Positions 10,365 to 21,612 of a DNA stretch of 64,000 nucleotides are shown in pieces (within the stretch, counting starts at the first letter, position 1; each line of letters begins with the position of its first letter). This DNA is from Jacaranda mimosifolia. Its lineage: Eukaryota; Streptophyta; Magnoliopsida; Lamiales; Bignoniaceae. Location: the NCBI GenBank assembly GCA_018894105.1, contig CM032125.1:33465032-33529031 (forward strand), given 5' to 3'. The position numbers and the translations under genes were made by a program. Below the pieces are notes generated by a model. That model was not told the origin of the DNA. It saw only the letters and a program-made list of their open reading frames with translations, and made no database searches.

Positions 10365-10676
10365 AAAAATTATTATTAATGACAATAATCTTTATTTTGT
10401 TACTATAATAATTTTTAAGTTACAATTTTTTTATTTTGTCATAATATGACTCAATAGTGAAAAAAATTAATGATTTAAGTTATCACCATTGATAATTAGT
10501 GACGACACTATAGTGATAATAAAAATTGTCATTATAATTTGTGACAAGATTTTTATTGTTATTATAGGCGTGTCTCTAATTATCAATTGTGACAACTAAG
10601 CAATATTGTTATCATTATTTAATTTGTAAAAATCATTAAATTTTTTTCACTATACACACACACACACACACACACA
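10365..10676. repeat. dispersed AT-rich repeat, copy 2, ending in (CA)n
   Basis: 10365-10640 resembles 15-300. It is followed by a CA microsatellite (about 10655-10676), into whose last A the Helitron at 10677 is inserted. Confidence 0.5.
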
Positions 10677-11279
10677 CTAGCATATACCCCATGCTATACA
10701 CGGATTTTACTTTCTTCTTTTAATGTTTAAATTACTAATGAATAATATGTACCTTTATCTTCCCTTAGAAAAGATTCAACCAACTTTAATTTAAATAATT
10801 AATAATATATATGTAACTTTATAAAAAAATTTCTAAAAATCTAATTTGAAATAGTTAGGAACTTTTCTATTGTTGGGTTTGGTAAAAAATAATTTTTATT
10901 GGAATTAATAAAAATAAAAATATATCATATATAAGTCCTTCTCATTTTACATAAAAGTGAATTTTAATGCATAATTTTTTTTTATCTATATAATTTGAAG
11001 ATATTTTCTATCAATTTACAATATATCAAGACCAGTATCAATAAAGAATGGAATTTCATATTCATTGTAATATGCATAAAGATAGACATGCGAATAAGAA
11101 AAAGATATTTGTGTTAAAAATATTAAAAGAAAAGCACCATTGCCATTATTTTGACAATTTATAAATGACAATAAATCACATGTAAATATAAAATTGTATG
11201 GTGAACATTTTAAAGATAAATATATACTTTTAACAATTTAAAATAACAATAATACTTAACACTTTACGTATTTAAAAGA

Positions 11280-11935
11280 GATAATCTCTTTGGAAGATAG
11301 AAACGCTCTTCAGACCAATCAACACCTAAAACAAAATCCATTATGCAACAAACATCTAGCTTTGCAAATTGTGGTTGAACGGGAATGATAAATGTGAATG
11401 CACGATCTTGAAAAGATTTGATATGCTCCTGTAATAGCTTTCTGCCATTTTCCCAATGAAATAATTATTATATCAAAATTGTTAGATTGCTTGTAATATT
11501 ATTTTTGCTATAAATATATATAATAATACCTTTTCTTGCAAACACTTGAAATAAATAGTTTGATTACCGAACATATATTCGACTTGTTTATTCAACTTCA
11601 AGTTAATTGCACCACTACTATCTTTTGCTCTTAAGTGAACACGAAACTTGCATTTATATAATAACTTGTTTAAATTAAATAAATGATTGAAATTTTATAG
11701 ATACATATAAAGTTGAAAAAAAATTACTTGATAGTTGCATCAACAACATCATTATGATTGATGCACACCATTTCTTCATAAGAATATGCACAACATTTTT
11801 TACAATGATTACATGTCTCGTACCATATTCTGTCAGCATCAATTTTGTTAGTTCACACAACAATGTGAAAAAATTTAACCTATGCAAAATAAAATAATTA
11901 GCTTGGTATATCAATATATATACACACACACATTA
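11280..11935 (-). pseudogene. RPA1-like (replication factor A C-terminal) fragment in Helitron A
   Basis: On the minus strand, a segment near 11860-11740 reads KIDADRIWYETCNHCKK, then a later C-x-x-H. This is the zinc-ribbon region of the RPA1 C-terminal oligonucleotide-binding domain. After an intron-like AT-rich gap (about 11650-11735), FRVHLRAKDSSGAINLKLNK and VEYMFGNQTIYFK continue the domain's beta strands. FVLGVDWSEERFYLPKRL near 11340-11285 may be a further exon. Plant Helitrons often carry RPA-like genes, so this is probably the element's own cargo in decayed, partial form. Exon borders are approximate and an in-frame stop precedes KIDAD. Confidence 0.6.
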
Positions 11936-12408
11936 TGTAATTGATTATGCCAAATATTTTATAAAATAAAAATATAAATAAATTAATCACAAAAATATTA
12001 TCTTGTAAATTTAGTAGATGACGACTAACTTGAACTTTAGAATAATTTATTCCAAAAAATCCAAAAAATTAAATATATAAAAAATTAGTAGAACATCTAT
12101 ATATTGAATAATAATACAATTACAATTAAATATAAAAAAGTAGGTAGATGACTAACCTAAACTCAAGAACAATAATCTAAGCCTACAAAATTAAATATGT
12201 CAAAAGTTAGTCGAATAGATTGGAAGACTTTTTTTTTTTTAATACAATTGAAATTCCTGTAGATAATCTGTAAATTTACATAGAGGCAAATTCAAAATCC
12301 AACAAATTGTTTGTGCTTTTCCTTCAGAGCATATCAAAAAGAGAAATCAGAATAGGTAACCCTAACTAAAACTACTGCCACCACTGCACCAATGTATTAT
12401 TCTTTTGC

Positions 12409-12648
12409 TTAGGCACACTCACCACGAATGTGTCTAGCCATCTGAATATCCTTAGGCAAAATGGTAACACTCTTGGTGTGAATATCACACAAATTGGTGT
12501 ATTCAAAGGGACTCACTAGATAAGCCTCAACCACTTCTTGGAGCGCCAGCACAATGTGACTTTGGAACCTAAAATTAGTCTTGAAATCCTGTGCAATTGC
12601 ACGAACCAACTGCTGGAATGGGAGCTTGCGGATGAGAAGCTTTGTGCT
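12409..12648 (-). pseudogene. histone H3.3-type fragment captured in Helitron A
   Basis: The last 79 codons of a minus-strand ORF (12744-12409) match histone H3 from the alphaN helix to the C-terminus: [53 protein letters not shown] and the terminal ECA. FQSH and VLAL are the plant H3.3 choices (H at 87, L at 90), not those of H3.1. Several invariant positions are changed: FEDTNLC became FEYTNLC, HAKRVTI became HTKSVTI, and RRIRGERA became RHIRGECA. The N-terminal tail is missing and replaced by unrelated residues. The frame is open throughout, with its own stop. I infer capture by the Helitron; a functional nucleosomal histone is very unlikely. Confidence 0.88.
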
Positions 12649-13094
12649 ATTCGTGAGATGCTCAGAAGATTTGATGAGAGATACTTGCAACTTGGATGTG
12701 TTTTTATTTGTCAAATTATATTTGGATTCCACCAATTTACACATGTGTATGTATAGAAGAGTTTTAACTCATCTAGACATCTATGATATTATCTTATCAA
12801 TGATATAAAAGAGATAATATCAAATTCGATTCGTCAACTAAAAACTCAAAAAAGAAATCCTTTATCTAATGAAGATTTTTTTTTTTTCAAATATAATACA
12901 TCCATATCAGTTAAAGATAAATAAGAATAAATGTCTTTAAAACAAAATAAATAATATCAAATTTAACAACCAACAATTAATGAAAATTTTTGAATTTAAT
13001 TAAAAAAACTCAAAATTCTAAGAATTTTCCATTTGGCCAAAATTGCATAATTAATTGTGGTTCCAAACCATTATGTTATATATAATAGTATAGA

Positions 13095-13610
13095 TATATA
13101 TAATATTAGTGACAATTTTTATATTTCACTCTTTATTTTCTCTCTAATTTATCATTTAAAAAAAGTAAAGTCATGTTTTGTTGTTTTGTTTGAAAATAAT
13201 GATTAGAACAAGTGTACAATTAAAAAAATTATGTGATTTATATTTTTTTATGTTAAAAAAGATTTATTTTTTAAAATATATGTTTATTTTATTTATTTTA
13301 AAATAATATTAAATATTTTATATTAAATTAAATTTGAATTTAATTAATGTGATAATATGATAATAGAAAAGGTTTAGAAAAAGTTAAATATGACAAATAT
13401 TTCAATGAATGGATATAAATGGGTAGCTTTTAATTTTTAAGTAATGATGAAAAAAAAAGGTGGGGGGGATAAACGGACCTCATCCTCGCTTGGCTGGCGC
13501 AACGGACACAGATGGTCCCGAGATCCCATGTACCCACACTTTAAATAGGGATTGATTACTAACAAGTAACAATCATTGTTGGAAACAATTAATAAATAAG
13601 ATTGCTACTA
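13095..13610. other. AT-rich spacer with a short GC-rich island
   Basis: Mostly A/T runs. 13459-13540 is abruptly GC-rich and includes TGGCGCAACGG (13495) and GGTCCCGAGATCCC (13514), loosely like tRNA A and B boxes. No gene is seen. Confidence 0.4.
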
Positions 13611-13613
13611 TAA

Positions 13614-13985
13614 GTGCCCGTTCGATATGTTTTTTGAGTCATTTTTTATTTTTTATTAAATTTAAAAAATAAAAAACTAGTTATGAGTGTAAGTTTGAAA
13701 ATGAAATAGTATTATTTGAATGTTTTGTTTAAAATAAAATAATTGTATATGGTTGAAAATGATATGTATTTCAATATTATAATGTTTTTGTGTTAAAAAT
13801 CGTGTATATGGAACTAGAAAAAATATGGGGTGAAAATAGAGATCTAGAGAGAGTATAAAAATGTGTTTAAGAAATTGTTTTGAAAATGAAAATGTATGTA
13901 AAAATAGAGGAGAAGTTGACAATTTTTTATTTTTATTTTTCGAAGAGAATGAAAAGGAAAAGTGAAAACAAAAATAAAGGGGCAC
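13614..13985 (+). mobile_element. Tourist-like MITE (372 bp)
   Basis: TAA flanks both sides (13611-13613, 13986-13988), the target duplication of PIF/Harbinger-type elements. The left end GTGCCCGTTCGATATGTTTT and the right end on the minus strand, GTGCCCCTTTATTTTTGTTT, are imperfect inverted repeats. The interior is AT-rich and noncoding, and related to 53358-53715 and 61584-61928. Confidence 0.75.
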
Positions 13986-13988
13986 TAA

Positions 13989-15240
13989 GTGGTATCAGTA
14001 ATAGTATGAAAAACACCAATGATAACTACAAAAAAAAAAAACAAAAACAAAAACAAAAACAAATAACTATGTCTATAATGCCGAAGATCCAAAGGAGAAG
14101 AGTTTTTGTGCAGTTGGCTTGAAAATGCCACTTGAACGCAATTTATTGATATTAGTAATTTTGCACATAACGAGTGAGCTAAAATTATTATGGCATGAAG
14201 TATATAAATATTTATTTTTATGTAATATTATGATTTTTAAATATTTTTATGTATTGATTTAAAATTTAAGGATAAATTAAAGAAAAAATTAAGATGAAGT
14301 AAAACAATTGAAGAAAGAATAAAAGAACAAATAAATTAGAAAGGGGAAAAAATAAGAGAGAGAGGAAAAAAACAACCTTGTTATTATCAATATAAAATTA
14401 ATAAAATATTTATTTATTTTTTATGTTACTGAAATTTTTAATATTATCAATGTATTTTGTATATAAACAGGTAACATCCACATAGAATCAAAACATATGG
14501 TTCAATGTTACATCTTGATCAGCGAAAGTTTCACTAATACCATCCTGGATCAAAGTTCATCTACAAATCTTTGAGTGCATATGGACTCCAAGTTCTTGAT
14601 TTGAACGTTTCCCAAATATAAACTCCATGTCATTTAAATTTTGAACGGCTTCTTCAATTTCTACTCACCTCATGGAATTGCTACTAGAACTTTCACAAAC
14701 TAACACACTTTAAATACTCCAAGACTATTTAATTAAACTCCTAAAAGAATTGAAAGAAAAACTATGACTATAGAGAGAGTAAATACTTAAGTTGTATGTA
14801 TTTAAAAAGAAAACCCATTTATAGGCGAGTCTTTTAAGAGTCCAATCTAACTAAGAGCATCAATAGATATTGAGATATGGATAATGACTATCCTGCACAA
14901 AGAGTTTTATCCTCATAGATATGGATAAATATTATTTATGCACATCTCTTCACAAGGAAGAGTTCTAATACAAAAAGAACGGCAATTTCTTCTAAATGTA
15001 GATAAGATATATTCAACTATGAATGTTTATTGGATCAAGGGTTCAAGATCCGACCCAATTTGTAATATCTCCAAATCATATGTAGCTGGCTCAATCTCTC
15101 AAGCTTTATACTCATAACATTCATCAATCTCATATTCTTTCTTTCATACAAGGAATAAGGCGAGCTAGCAAGCTAGAAAAGACAAGTGAGAAAAGTTATA
15201 TTAAGTCATCACCAAACTAACCTTACGATTTCAAAAACTC
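13989..15240. other. AT-rich spacer
   Basis: It contains a (CAAAAA)n run at about 14033-14062 and no recognisable gene. 14470-15100 is slightly less AT-biased but has no sustained reading frame. Confidence 0.5.
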
Positions 15241-16147
15241 ACTATTTATTATTTTGATCTACTATTGCCTTCATTACCTTCTACAATAATCCATATGTAT
15301 CCCTTGTGATTTTCTAATAGGAAGATTGATTGTGTTTTTATTTTCCATTTTTATTTTCAATATTTTAAAATTTTGAGAAGTTATTTAGGGTAAATGGATT
15401 GAAAATAGATTTGTATTTAGATAGTTTATTGGGACATGAATGATTATATAGGGTTTAGTAGGTTATAAGTGGAGAAATATAATAATAATGAAGAAGTGAA
15501 AGAAGAAACATAGGTTATTGGGAGAAAATATGTAAATTATTAAAAAATATATTTTGAAACAAAATTCAATTGAAATATTGATAAAAATGAGGATAAGTTG
15601 TTGATATTTCATTTTAAAATAGTAAGAAAAGCTGAAAATGAAAATAAAACATAACCAAACTGCCCCTTAAGTTTTACTGGTTGGATTTGTTTCATAAAAT
15701 ACAAAAGATATTGTGCACGTGATTTTGAGAAATCAATCTTTGTTTCTCAATATTACATAATTTTTCTTTTCCATGAAGTCACCTGTCAACTTAGACTGCA
15801 CATGAAATCCACATTCTTTAACTGAGAGAGTGGTGCGCAACCAATATTCTTTAACTTTTTAAAAAGTGAACAGGTTTTAATATTAATTGCCTTCAAATTG
15901 CCGCTAGATGATAATTAGTGCGATAAGTGCAATAAGTGCTTTTAAATTAATTTCGAGTAATAATTTGTTAAGATATTGAAATTTGAAGGGGAAAATGCCG
16001 TACGTACATGCAATTGGTGAAAAGAATAGTATTTGACGGGGGAACAACCCATGTGCTTTGTACGCCGTCCATTTCACTATCACCCTTTATATTTTTTAGC
16101 TTTCTCTATTACTCATCTATTTTAATTTATCTTTCTTTCTTTTCCAG
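15241..16147 (+). repeat. repeated gene block, copy III (tail part)
   Basis: It matches the tail of copy II: TACTATTGCCTTC...ACAATAATCCAT (15262) equals 58018, GTTAGACTGC-type sequence near 15793 equals 59013, and GCTTTTAAATTAATTTCGAG near 15938 equals 59592. It ends just upstream of the broken membrane-protein gene at 16148, the order expected if units were in tandem. Confidence 0.7.
15318..15667. mobile_element. Tourist-like MITE with demonstrable empty site
   Basis: The block tail reads TTTTCTAA-GTTTTACTGG in copy II (about 58055) and is uninterrupted in copy I (about 2930). Here 350 bases separate the two halves, with TAA on both sides (15315-15317, 15668-15670). The sequence resembles the MITE at 61932-62271 (AAGTTATTTAG..., AATAAAACATAACCAAACTG at the end). 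It is noncoding. Confidence 0.82.
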
Positions 16148-16297
16148 ATGCAAATAGGCAATAGCTTTATTGGTGGCTGCATTCATTCTCGCAATGATGA
16201 TCCCACTCCTGTGTAGCTGAGGATTGCACTCTCCGCCATTTTCATTTTCGTACTGGTTGCCGCCCTTCTCCAAACACTATTGCAGATGCTTAATTAG
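16148..16297 (+). pseudogene. membrane-protein family, C-terminal relic
   Basis: It matches the last 45-50 residues of the 1289 protein: AIALLVAAFILAMMIP, then after a one-base deletion LRIALSAIFIFVLVAALLQ and a terminal stop. The conserved Trp of IPSPLW is now a TAG stop. Upstream parts of the gene are absent, so this copy is dead. Confidence 0.8.
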
Positions 16298-17139
16298 ATA
16301 TATGGAAGCAGCAAGTTACGATTTAATTTCCACCACCCAGAATCAGGATTGTTGGCTCCCCTGCATGTGTCAGGAAAACATGCAAAGTTGAATTGTTCCT
16401 CCCCCCACCCCCCCCCCCCTTTCCCCAACCTTTTTCCTCCTGCAGAAACTCCTGGGCAGGTACCCTAAACTCGATGCAGTTTGCCTGATCACAATAGAAA
16501 GTGCAATTTAAACAAGCAGTGATTTCAAGCATCATAGAAGAACACGCTGCAAACCACAACACAATAGAAGCTCGGGCATTTTTTCATAATAATCAAAAAA
16601 TTAAATACAAAATAGCATTTTCCACTAACTAAGTTTGCCCTGATACATGCAATCGAAATACTACAACATATATATACCCAGTCCGTCATCATATCATATA
16701 CATGTAGAAATTAAGATTCCTATCGATCAGAGCATCTTGCTAGAATGAATGTTTCAAGCCGTAATCAAAACATGTGTATACTAAATAGGTCTGGTCACGC
16801 TGAAGCAGCTCCGAGGTACAGGACATGGGTACCAGGTTTCTCTCTCTTAATAAAATGGGGAGCAAAATTAATGAAATGCCTTATGCATAAAAGTTCATAA
16901 ATGCATTAAACTTTTCATCTTATTAGTGTGTGTGCGTATATATAAGACAAAACCAGAAGAACAAGACAGGCAAACTCGGAACAAAAAGGATTCGTGATCT
17001 GCACTCTGTACTCCACCTTTGTCCCACTCATTTTGATAAAGAGTAAATGAGAGAGTTTCTCCTCCAAAGCATGTAACCACCAGCACCACTGGTAAAGAAA
17101 TCTCCGATTTGGCAATGAATTGAATTAACAACATGTTAT
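16298..17139. other. spacer
   Basis: It contains a C-rich run at 16401-16420 (CCCCCCACCCCCCCCCCC type) and otherwise mixed sequence. No convincing gene is seen; minus-strand ORFs at 16323-16562 and 16895-17134 have no recognisable domain. Confidence 0.4.
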
Positions 17140-17775
17140 GCCAGACTAAGAGAGTTTTGGGTAAAATTATAAGATGTTTTGAGAAGTTTATTAAATATTA
17201 TAAAATGTTTTCAGTAAAAAATTTAATAAAAAAAAAAATCATAAACTTCCACAATAAGATATTGAATCTGACAAGCTATTTTCCAAAAGTAAGAAATTCC
17301 TACCTAGCTTCTAGGATCTTTAAAAACTCATTTGATTTTAATTATATTAATTATAAAATTATTACTAATAACTTATAAGATCTGGCATCTTATAATAACC
17401 TTTAAAAATATTTTATAAAATATAGGAGGTTACAAGATTTTACCCTCTAAGATGGCATTTCAGTAGCTAATAAGTTTTTCAAAACATGTGATAAGATATT
17501 TGATTATATTTTGTTTCATAATTTTTTTTTAGCAAAGAGCTTACAGGTTTTATATTAGGATGTTATAAGCTCTTCTAGAAAAAAGTAATGAGTTCCCATT
17601 TTATTTTTAAGATCTTAATAAACTCATATAATTTTACTGTATTAATCACAAAATTATCATTACTAACATCTTATAAGCTCTAAAATTTATTTCTATTCAA
17701 ATATGTTAAGAACTTCTTTTTAAAATAAGATTTAACATTTTATAAGTTCATATGAGCTTAGTCAAACACCCACAA
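17140..17775. mobile_element. MITE(s) of the CTTATAAG-rich family
   Basis: The sequence is built of repeated CTTATAAGAT/AAACATCTTATAAG words in both orientations and ends GCTTAGTCAAACACCC, as do 51405-52905 and 59113-59507. It is noncoding. Exact termini are uncertain and two elements may be fused. Confidence 0.55.
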
Positions 17776-17879
17776 ACTAACATGAACTTTTCTTTATCAA
17801 TCTTTTTATGATACAAATTATACCATTAAAAAGGAAATTTAAGGCCTAGGAACAGCGGAAAATCCTCAAATTTTATTGA

Positions 17880-19050
17880 AGCTAATCCCATCAACCTGGC
17901 AATCACTATGAAAACGCATCTTGAATGCAGCATAATTGATAACATGTTAGAAAATGATGTCTTGCAAGAAATATAAAAACATTTATTTGGTGTAAAATGA
18001 ATTTACCTGATCGATAATTAACTTTATTGAAGTGGAGCCCCTCGGGGTATGAAAACTTTTGCCGGATGGATTGAGAATTTCCAATGCTTCCTTCATGACT
18101 ACTACTTTCACGCGCTGTCTTCTTCATGCAATTTTGTCAAAAGAAAATGCCCTGCAAGAAGAGAACACTCAAGTATTATCATCTTACGCAAAGTATATTC
18201 GGTAGAATGGAACTTGGTAATGCAATATTCTTAATTAATAAAAACAAATGAAAAATCATCTACCTGTATCCCATCCTAATTTCAAGCAACAGTTGGGAAT
18301 TCATTCGGGAGTTAAATCAATCGAAGGCTGAGATATTTTTTCCAGTCCATTTGCAATTTATATTGAATATGAATGCAAAATCTTACCCCCATATGGTTTG
18401 TTGCAAACTGCAGCTCTGTATATGCTGTCTTTTCAAAGCCTGAAGGGTGTTGCCATAACTCCAGCATTGTTTCTATTGAAAACTGAAACAAAATTGGTGC
18501 TGATTAAAGTACAAGTGTGGATTACACTATCCAGTTATTGTCCAAAACAATACTTAAGAGGTTCAGTTTTGAATAATGATGCTTATTAGCAACATAACTA
18601 ACAAACAGAAATGCACTTAAATCTTGGAATAAAGATCTCGTCAAATCACAATCATCATTTGACTACAGAAGCACCCAAATAAATCTGGAAAGGAAGAGTG
18701 AAGCATGGGGGATGATGGAGAGTTGGCTTGTTGAGAAATTTACATATAAGACCAAGGATAATATCATTCCCACACAAAGAAATCAATCGTCAATTTGTGA
18801 TCAAAGTGTCCATTACACGATGACGTTCAGAGAAAGGCTTAAGGAATTGAACTTCAAAGCAGATTTTCTGACTGATGCCGCCATCAAACTGAGATCTAAC
18901 TCCATAGCATCAACTTTTGCCTTTGGAACTTCTTTGATGATTGCTTCTCTGGACTTATTCCCAGCAGAGAGCTTTCTGACTGACTGCCATAATGAGATAG
19001 ACACCGCAATGCAAGCACTCTTGCAGTGCTTTCTGCTCCAAATCAATCAA
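17880..19050 (-). pseudogene. unrecognised multi-exon gene, degenerate copy A
   Basis: It repeats copy B exon by exon. 19046-18840 keeps [18 protein letters not shown] and KFNSLSLSL, but the donor that follows is lost. 18481-18377 is the [18 protein letters not shown] exon with a 2-base insertion relative to copy B that shifts its frame. 18150-18008 holds KTARESSSHEGSIG and KFSYP, followed by a GTAAAT donor. 17900 onward is a likely 3' end with AATAAA. The function is not recognised. Confidence 0.55.
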
Positions 19051-19367
19051 TATGATTTTTTTTATAAGCATAAAAAATATTTTATAAAATATATGAACTT
19101 ATAATATCTTTAATATAAGTTTAGCCAAACACCCTGTAACTAAGATTCACTTTCCTTTATCAATCTTTTTACAATACAAATTATACTCTTAAAAATTAAA
19201 TGCCCATGAATGGTGGAAAATCCTCAAATTTTATCGAAGCCCATCAACCTCGCAATCACTGTGAAAATTTTAAAATGTATCTTGAATGCAGCATAATTGA
19301 GAACATGTGAGAAGACAATGTCTGGCAAGAAAGATGCTAACATTTCTGTGGGGTAAAATGAGTTTAC

Positions 19368-20820
19368 CTGACTGAAAATTTAATTAATTGACGCGGACCC
19401 TCGGGCTTTGGGTATGAAAACTTGGGCCGCAAGGATGAGACATTTACAATCCTTCCTTCATGACTACTTTCACGAGCTGTCTTTTCCATGGTTTCCAACA
19501 TCAAATTTGTCGAAAGGAATGTCCTGCAAGAAGAGAAAACTTTAATTATTATCATCTTATGCAAAACATAATTTTTTAGTAGAATGGAACTTGGCAATGA
19601 GATTCTTAATTAATAAAACAAGTGAAAAATCATCTACCTATACCCCATCCGAGAAATTCAAGCAACATTAGAATTCATTCAGGAGATAAAATCAATCAAA
19701 TGCTGAGTTATTTTCCAGTCCATTTACAATTTCTATTGAATATGAATGCAAAATCTTACCCACATATGGTTTGTCACAAACTGCAGCTCTATATGTTGTC
19801 TTTTCAAAGCATGAAGGATGTTGCCATAACTCCAGCATTGTTTCTAGTGAAAAGTGAAACAAAATTGGTGATGATTAAAGTATAAATATAAAATATAATC
19901 ACTGTTCAAAACAATAATTAGAGGTTCAATAACAAAATATATAATGATGCTCATTAGCAACATAATGCTTATGCATGAGTAGGCCAAGGACTTTGTACAT
20001 ATATGGTTGGGAAAGAATATTATGAAAAGAATTTCTGGGATTCTGTTATTCCAGCTACATGTGACATTTATTTTGTTTTGACATAATGTTTTTATTTAGA
20101 GTGCATATTTGAAACTTAAAAGCAGGATTAACAAACAAAAATGCACATTAGACTGCGGGCACCCAAACAATCAAAATAAGAGAGTGTTGGATGAGTTTAT
20201 AAACTTCTCAAAACATAAGAGATTATAAGATATTAAAAAGTATTAGATCTTTTTAAGAAAATAGCTTATAAGATATTTTAAATAAGTTTAGTCAAACATC
20301 CTCTAAATCTGAAACTAAATAGTCAAGATTGGGGAACGAAGGACAGGGGTTGGCTGGTACTTAGTTGCCTGCATATATCAATCGTTGAGAAATTTGCATA
20401 TAAGACCGAGGAAAATATCATTCCCACACAAACAAATCACTTATCAATTTATGATCAAAGTGTCCCTTACCTGAGTACATTCATAGGAAGGCTTAAGGAA
20501 TTGAACTTCAACGCATATTTCCTGATTGATGCCATCAAACTGAGGTCCAACTCCATAGCATCAACTTTTGCCTTTAGAACTTCTTTGATGATTGCTTCTA
20601 AGGCCTTATTCTTAGCAGAGACATTTCCGACTATGAGATTGATGCTGCACAATGCAAGTACTCTTGCAGTAGTTTCTGCTCCAATAGCACTTGAAGCTTC
20701 GGTAATAGCCGTAGCAATAAGGGCTCCCAGGGCATTATCAGCAAATAAACTTCCAATTAAGTTGGCATAGGATATCATGAATGCAAGATTATGTAAGACA
20801 CAATTTTCATATATCCGCAT
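19368..20820 (-). CDS. unrecognised multi-exon gene, better-preserved copy B
   Basis: Three candidate minus-strand exons share conserved borders with copy A. Exon 20820-20471 starts after a CTAG acceptor and ends CTCAG|GTAAGG. It encodes about 117 residues with an alanine-rich helical part ([28 protein letters not shown]) and a charged coiled segment ([20 protein letters not shown]). The exon ending at 19760 with GTAAGA encodes [18 protein letters not shown]. Exon 19523-19368, between TTGCAG and GTAAAC, encodes [19 protein letters not shown] and [14 protein letters not shown]. No known domain is recognised. The two copies diverge in coding parts yet keep several splice sites, which suggests a real gene duplicated in tandem. 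The start codon and full exon set are unresolved. Confidence 0.45.
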
Positions 20821-21344
20821 CTAGGATAATGTAGATTCTTTCATTTCCTCAGTACTTGTGAGGTTAATCTGTCTAAGAATGTGATTCATAAAGAACTACA
20901 GTTTTCACCAAAATTTTGTACTTTATCTGCCTAACATATATATATATATATGTATGTATCAAATCCTCTGGCAAATAAAAATTCTAAAAATAAACCTCAC
21001 AGATAACAGGGAAATCGCCTTTTTGAAGCAATATATCACGCCATATATATCCCAATGGAAAATGCCGTATTAAGGCTTTCTGAGTGTCCTTTTTTTTCAC
21101 AAACAAGCAATGATTTGCATTGGAAGTAATATTCAACTTTCAATAAATTAAGTAAACTCTAAAACATACTTTTAGGGTTTCAAACAAAACTACCTCATAA
21201 ATTCCAAAGAACATAACCAGCAGATATAAGGAAAAAAAAACCCCAGAAGAAGAAGAAGCAGGAGGAGGAGAGGGGGGGGGGGGGCGACCGAAATATGCAA
21301 CAGTGGCCTGGTCGCGATCCATCAGTCCCTACGGTAACTTGCCC
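20821..21344 (-). other. probable intron/leader region of the minus-strand gene
   Basis: 20823-21280 closely matches 63150-63680, including GTACTTGTGAGGTTAATCTG, an (AT)n run, CAAATCCTCTGGCAAATAAA and TTTTAGGGTTTCAAACAAAA. Conservation of this noncoding region in two distant places shows the gene's upstream part was duplicated as DNA. A 13-G run lies at 21272-21284. Confidence 0.55.
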
Positions 21345-21612
21345 CGCCGTGAGACCCGACCAATCAATCCATTCGGCAGCTTGCTACCGTGAAGGTACCT
21401 TATAAGTCCGAAGGCACTTTTCTGCTAAATAACAACTTTTTTTTTTTTTTTTCATATTTTTCTACGGCAACAACAATGTAAAATGCAAAGAAGAAGAAGA
21501 AAAAACCTGTAACCGTGGTCGTGAGACCAGATCCACCAATCTCTTCGGTAACTTCCTCCGCCGTGGAGGCAGCTGAGAATCCCGGCTGCCCTTTTCTGCT
21601 GAATAACCACAT
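21345..21612. repeat. imperfect direct duplication of about 100 bp
   Basis: 21345-21450 and 21505-21612 share CGTGAGAC(C), TTCGG(C/T)A(G/A)CTT and CTTTTCTGCT(A/G)AATAAC in order. They are separated by T- and AAG-rich sequence. The region is GC-richer than its surroundings and could be the 5' leader of the minus-strand gene. Confidence 0.55.

Larger units (their letters stand above)
10677..13094 (-). mobile_element. Helitron A, non-autonomous, minus orientation
   Basis: Read on the minus strand, the element starts TCTATACTATTATATATAAC at 13094. It ends at 10677 with CCGTGTATAGCATGGGGTAT followed by ATGCTAG. The GTGTATAGCATGGGG segment is the short hairpin-like, CCCGTGC/GCACGGG-derived tail of plant Helitrons, and CTAG fits the CTRR end. 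The flanking host bases are A and T, with no target duplication. The 5'-terminal 340 bases match 27850-28197, which defines a family. Inside are an RPA1-like fragment and a histone H3 fragment, both in element orientation. No Rep/helicase was found. Confidence 0.75.

Noticed and set aside
13677..13985. 102-aa Phe-rich minus-strand ORF
   Set aside because: It is contained in the TAA-flanked MITE 13614-13985 and is an effect of its T-rich reverse strand.
16323..17134. Minus-strand ORFs of 66-79 aa
   Set aside because: Short, overlapping in several frames, Gly- or low-complexity-rich, with no paralogue in the window.
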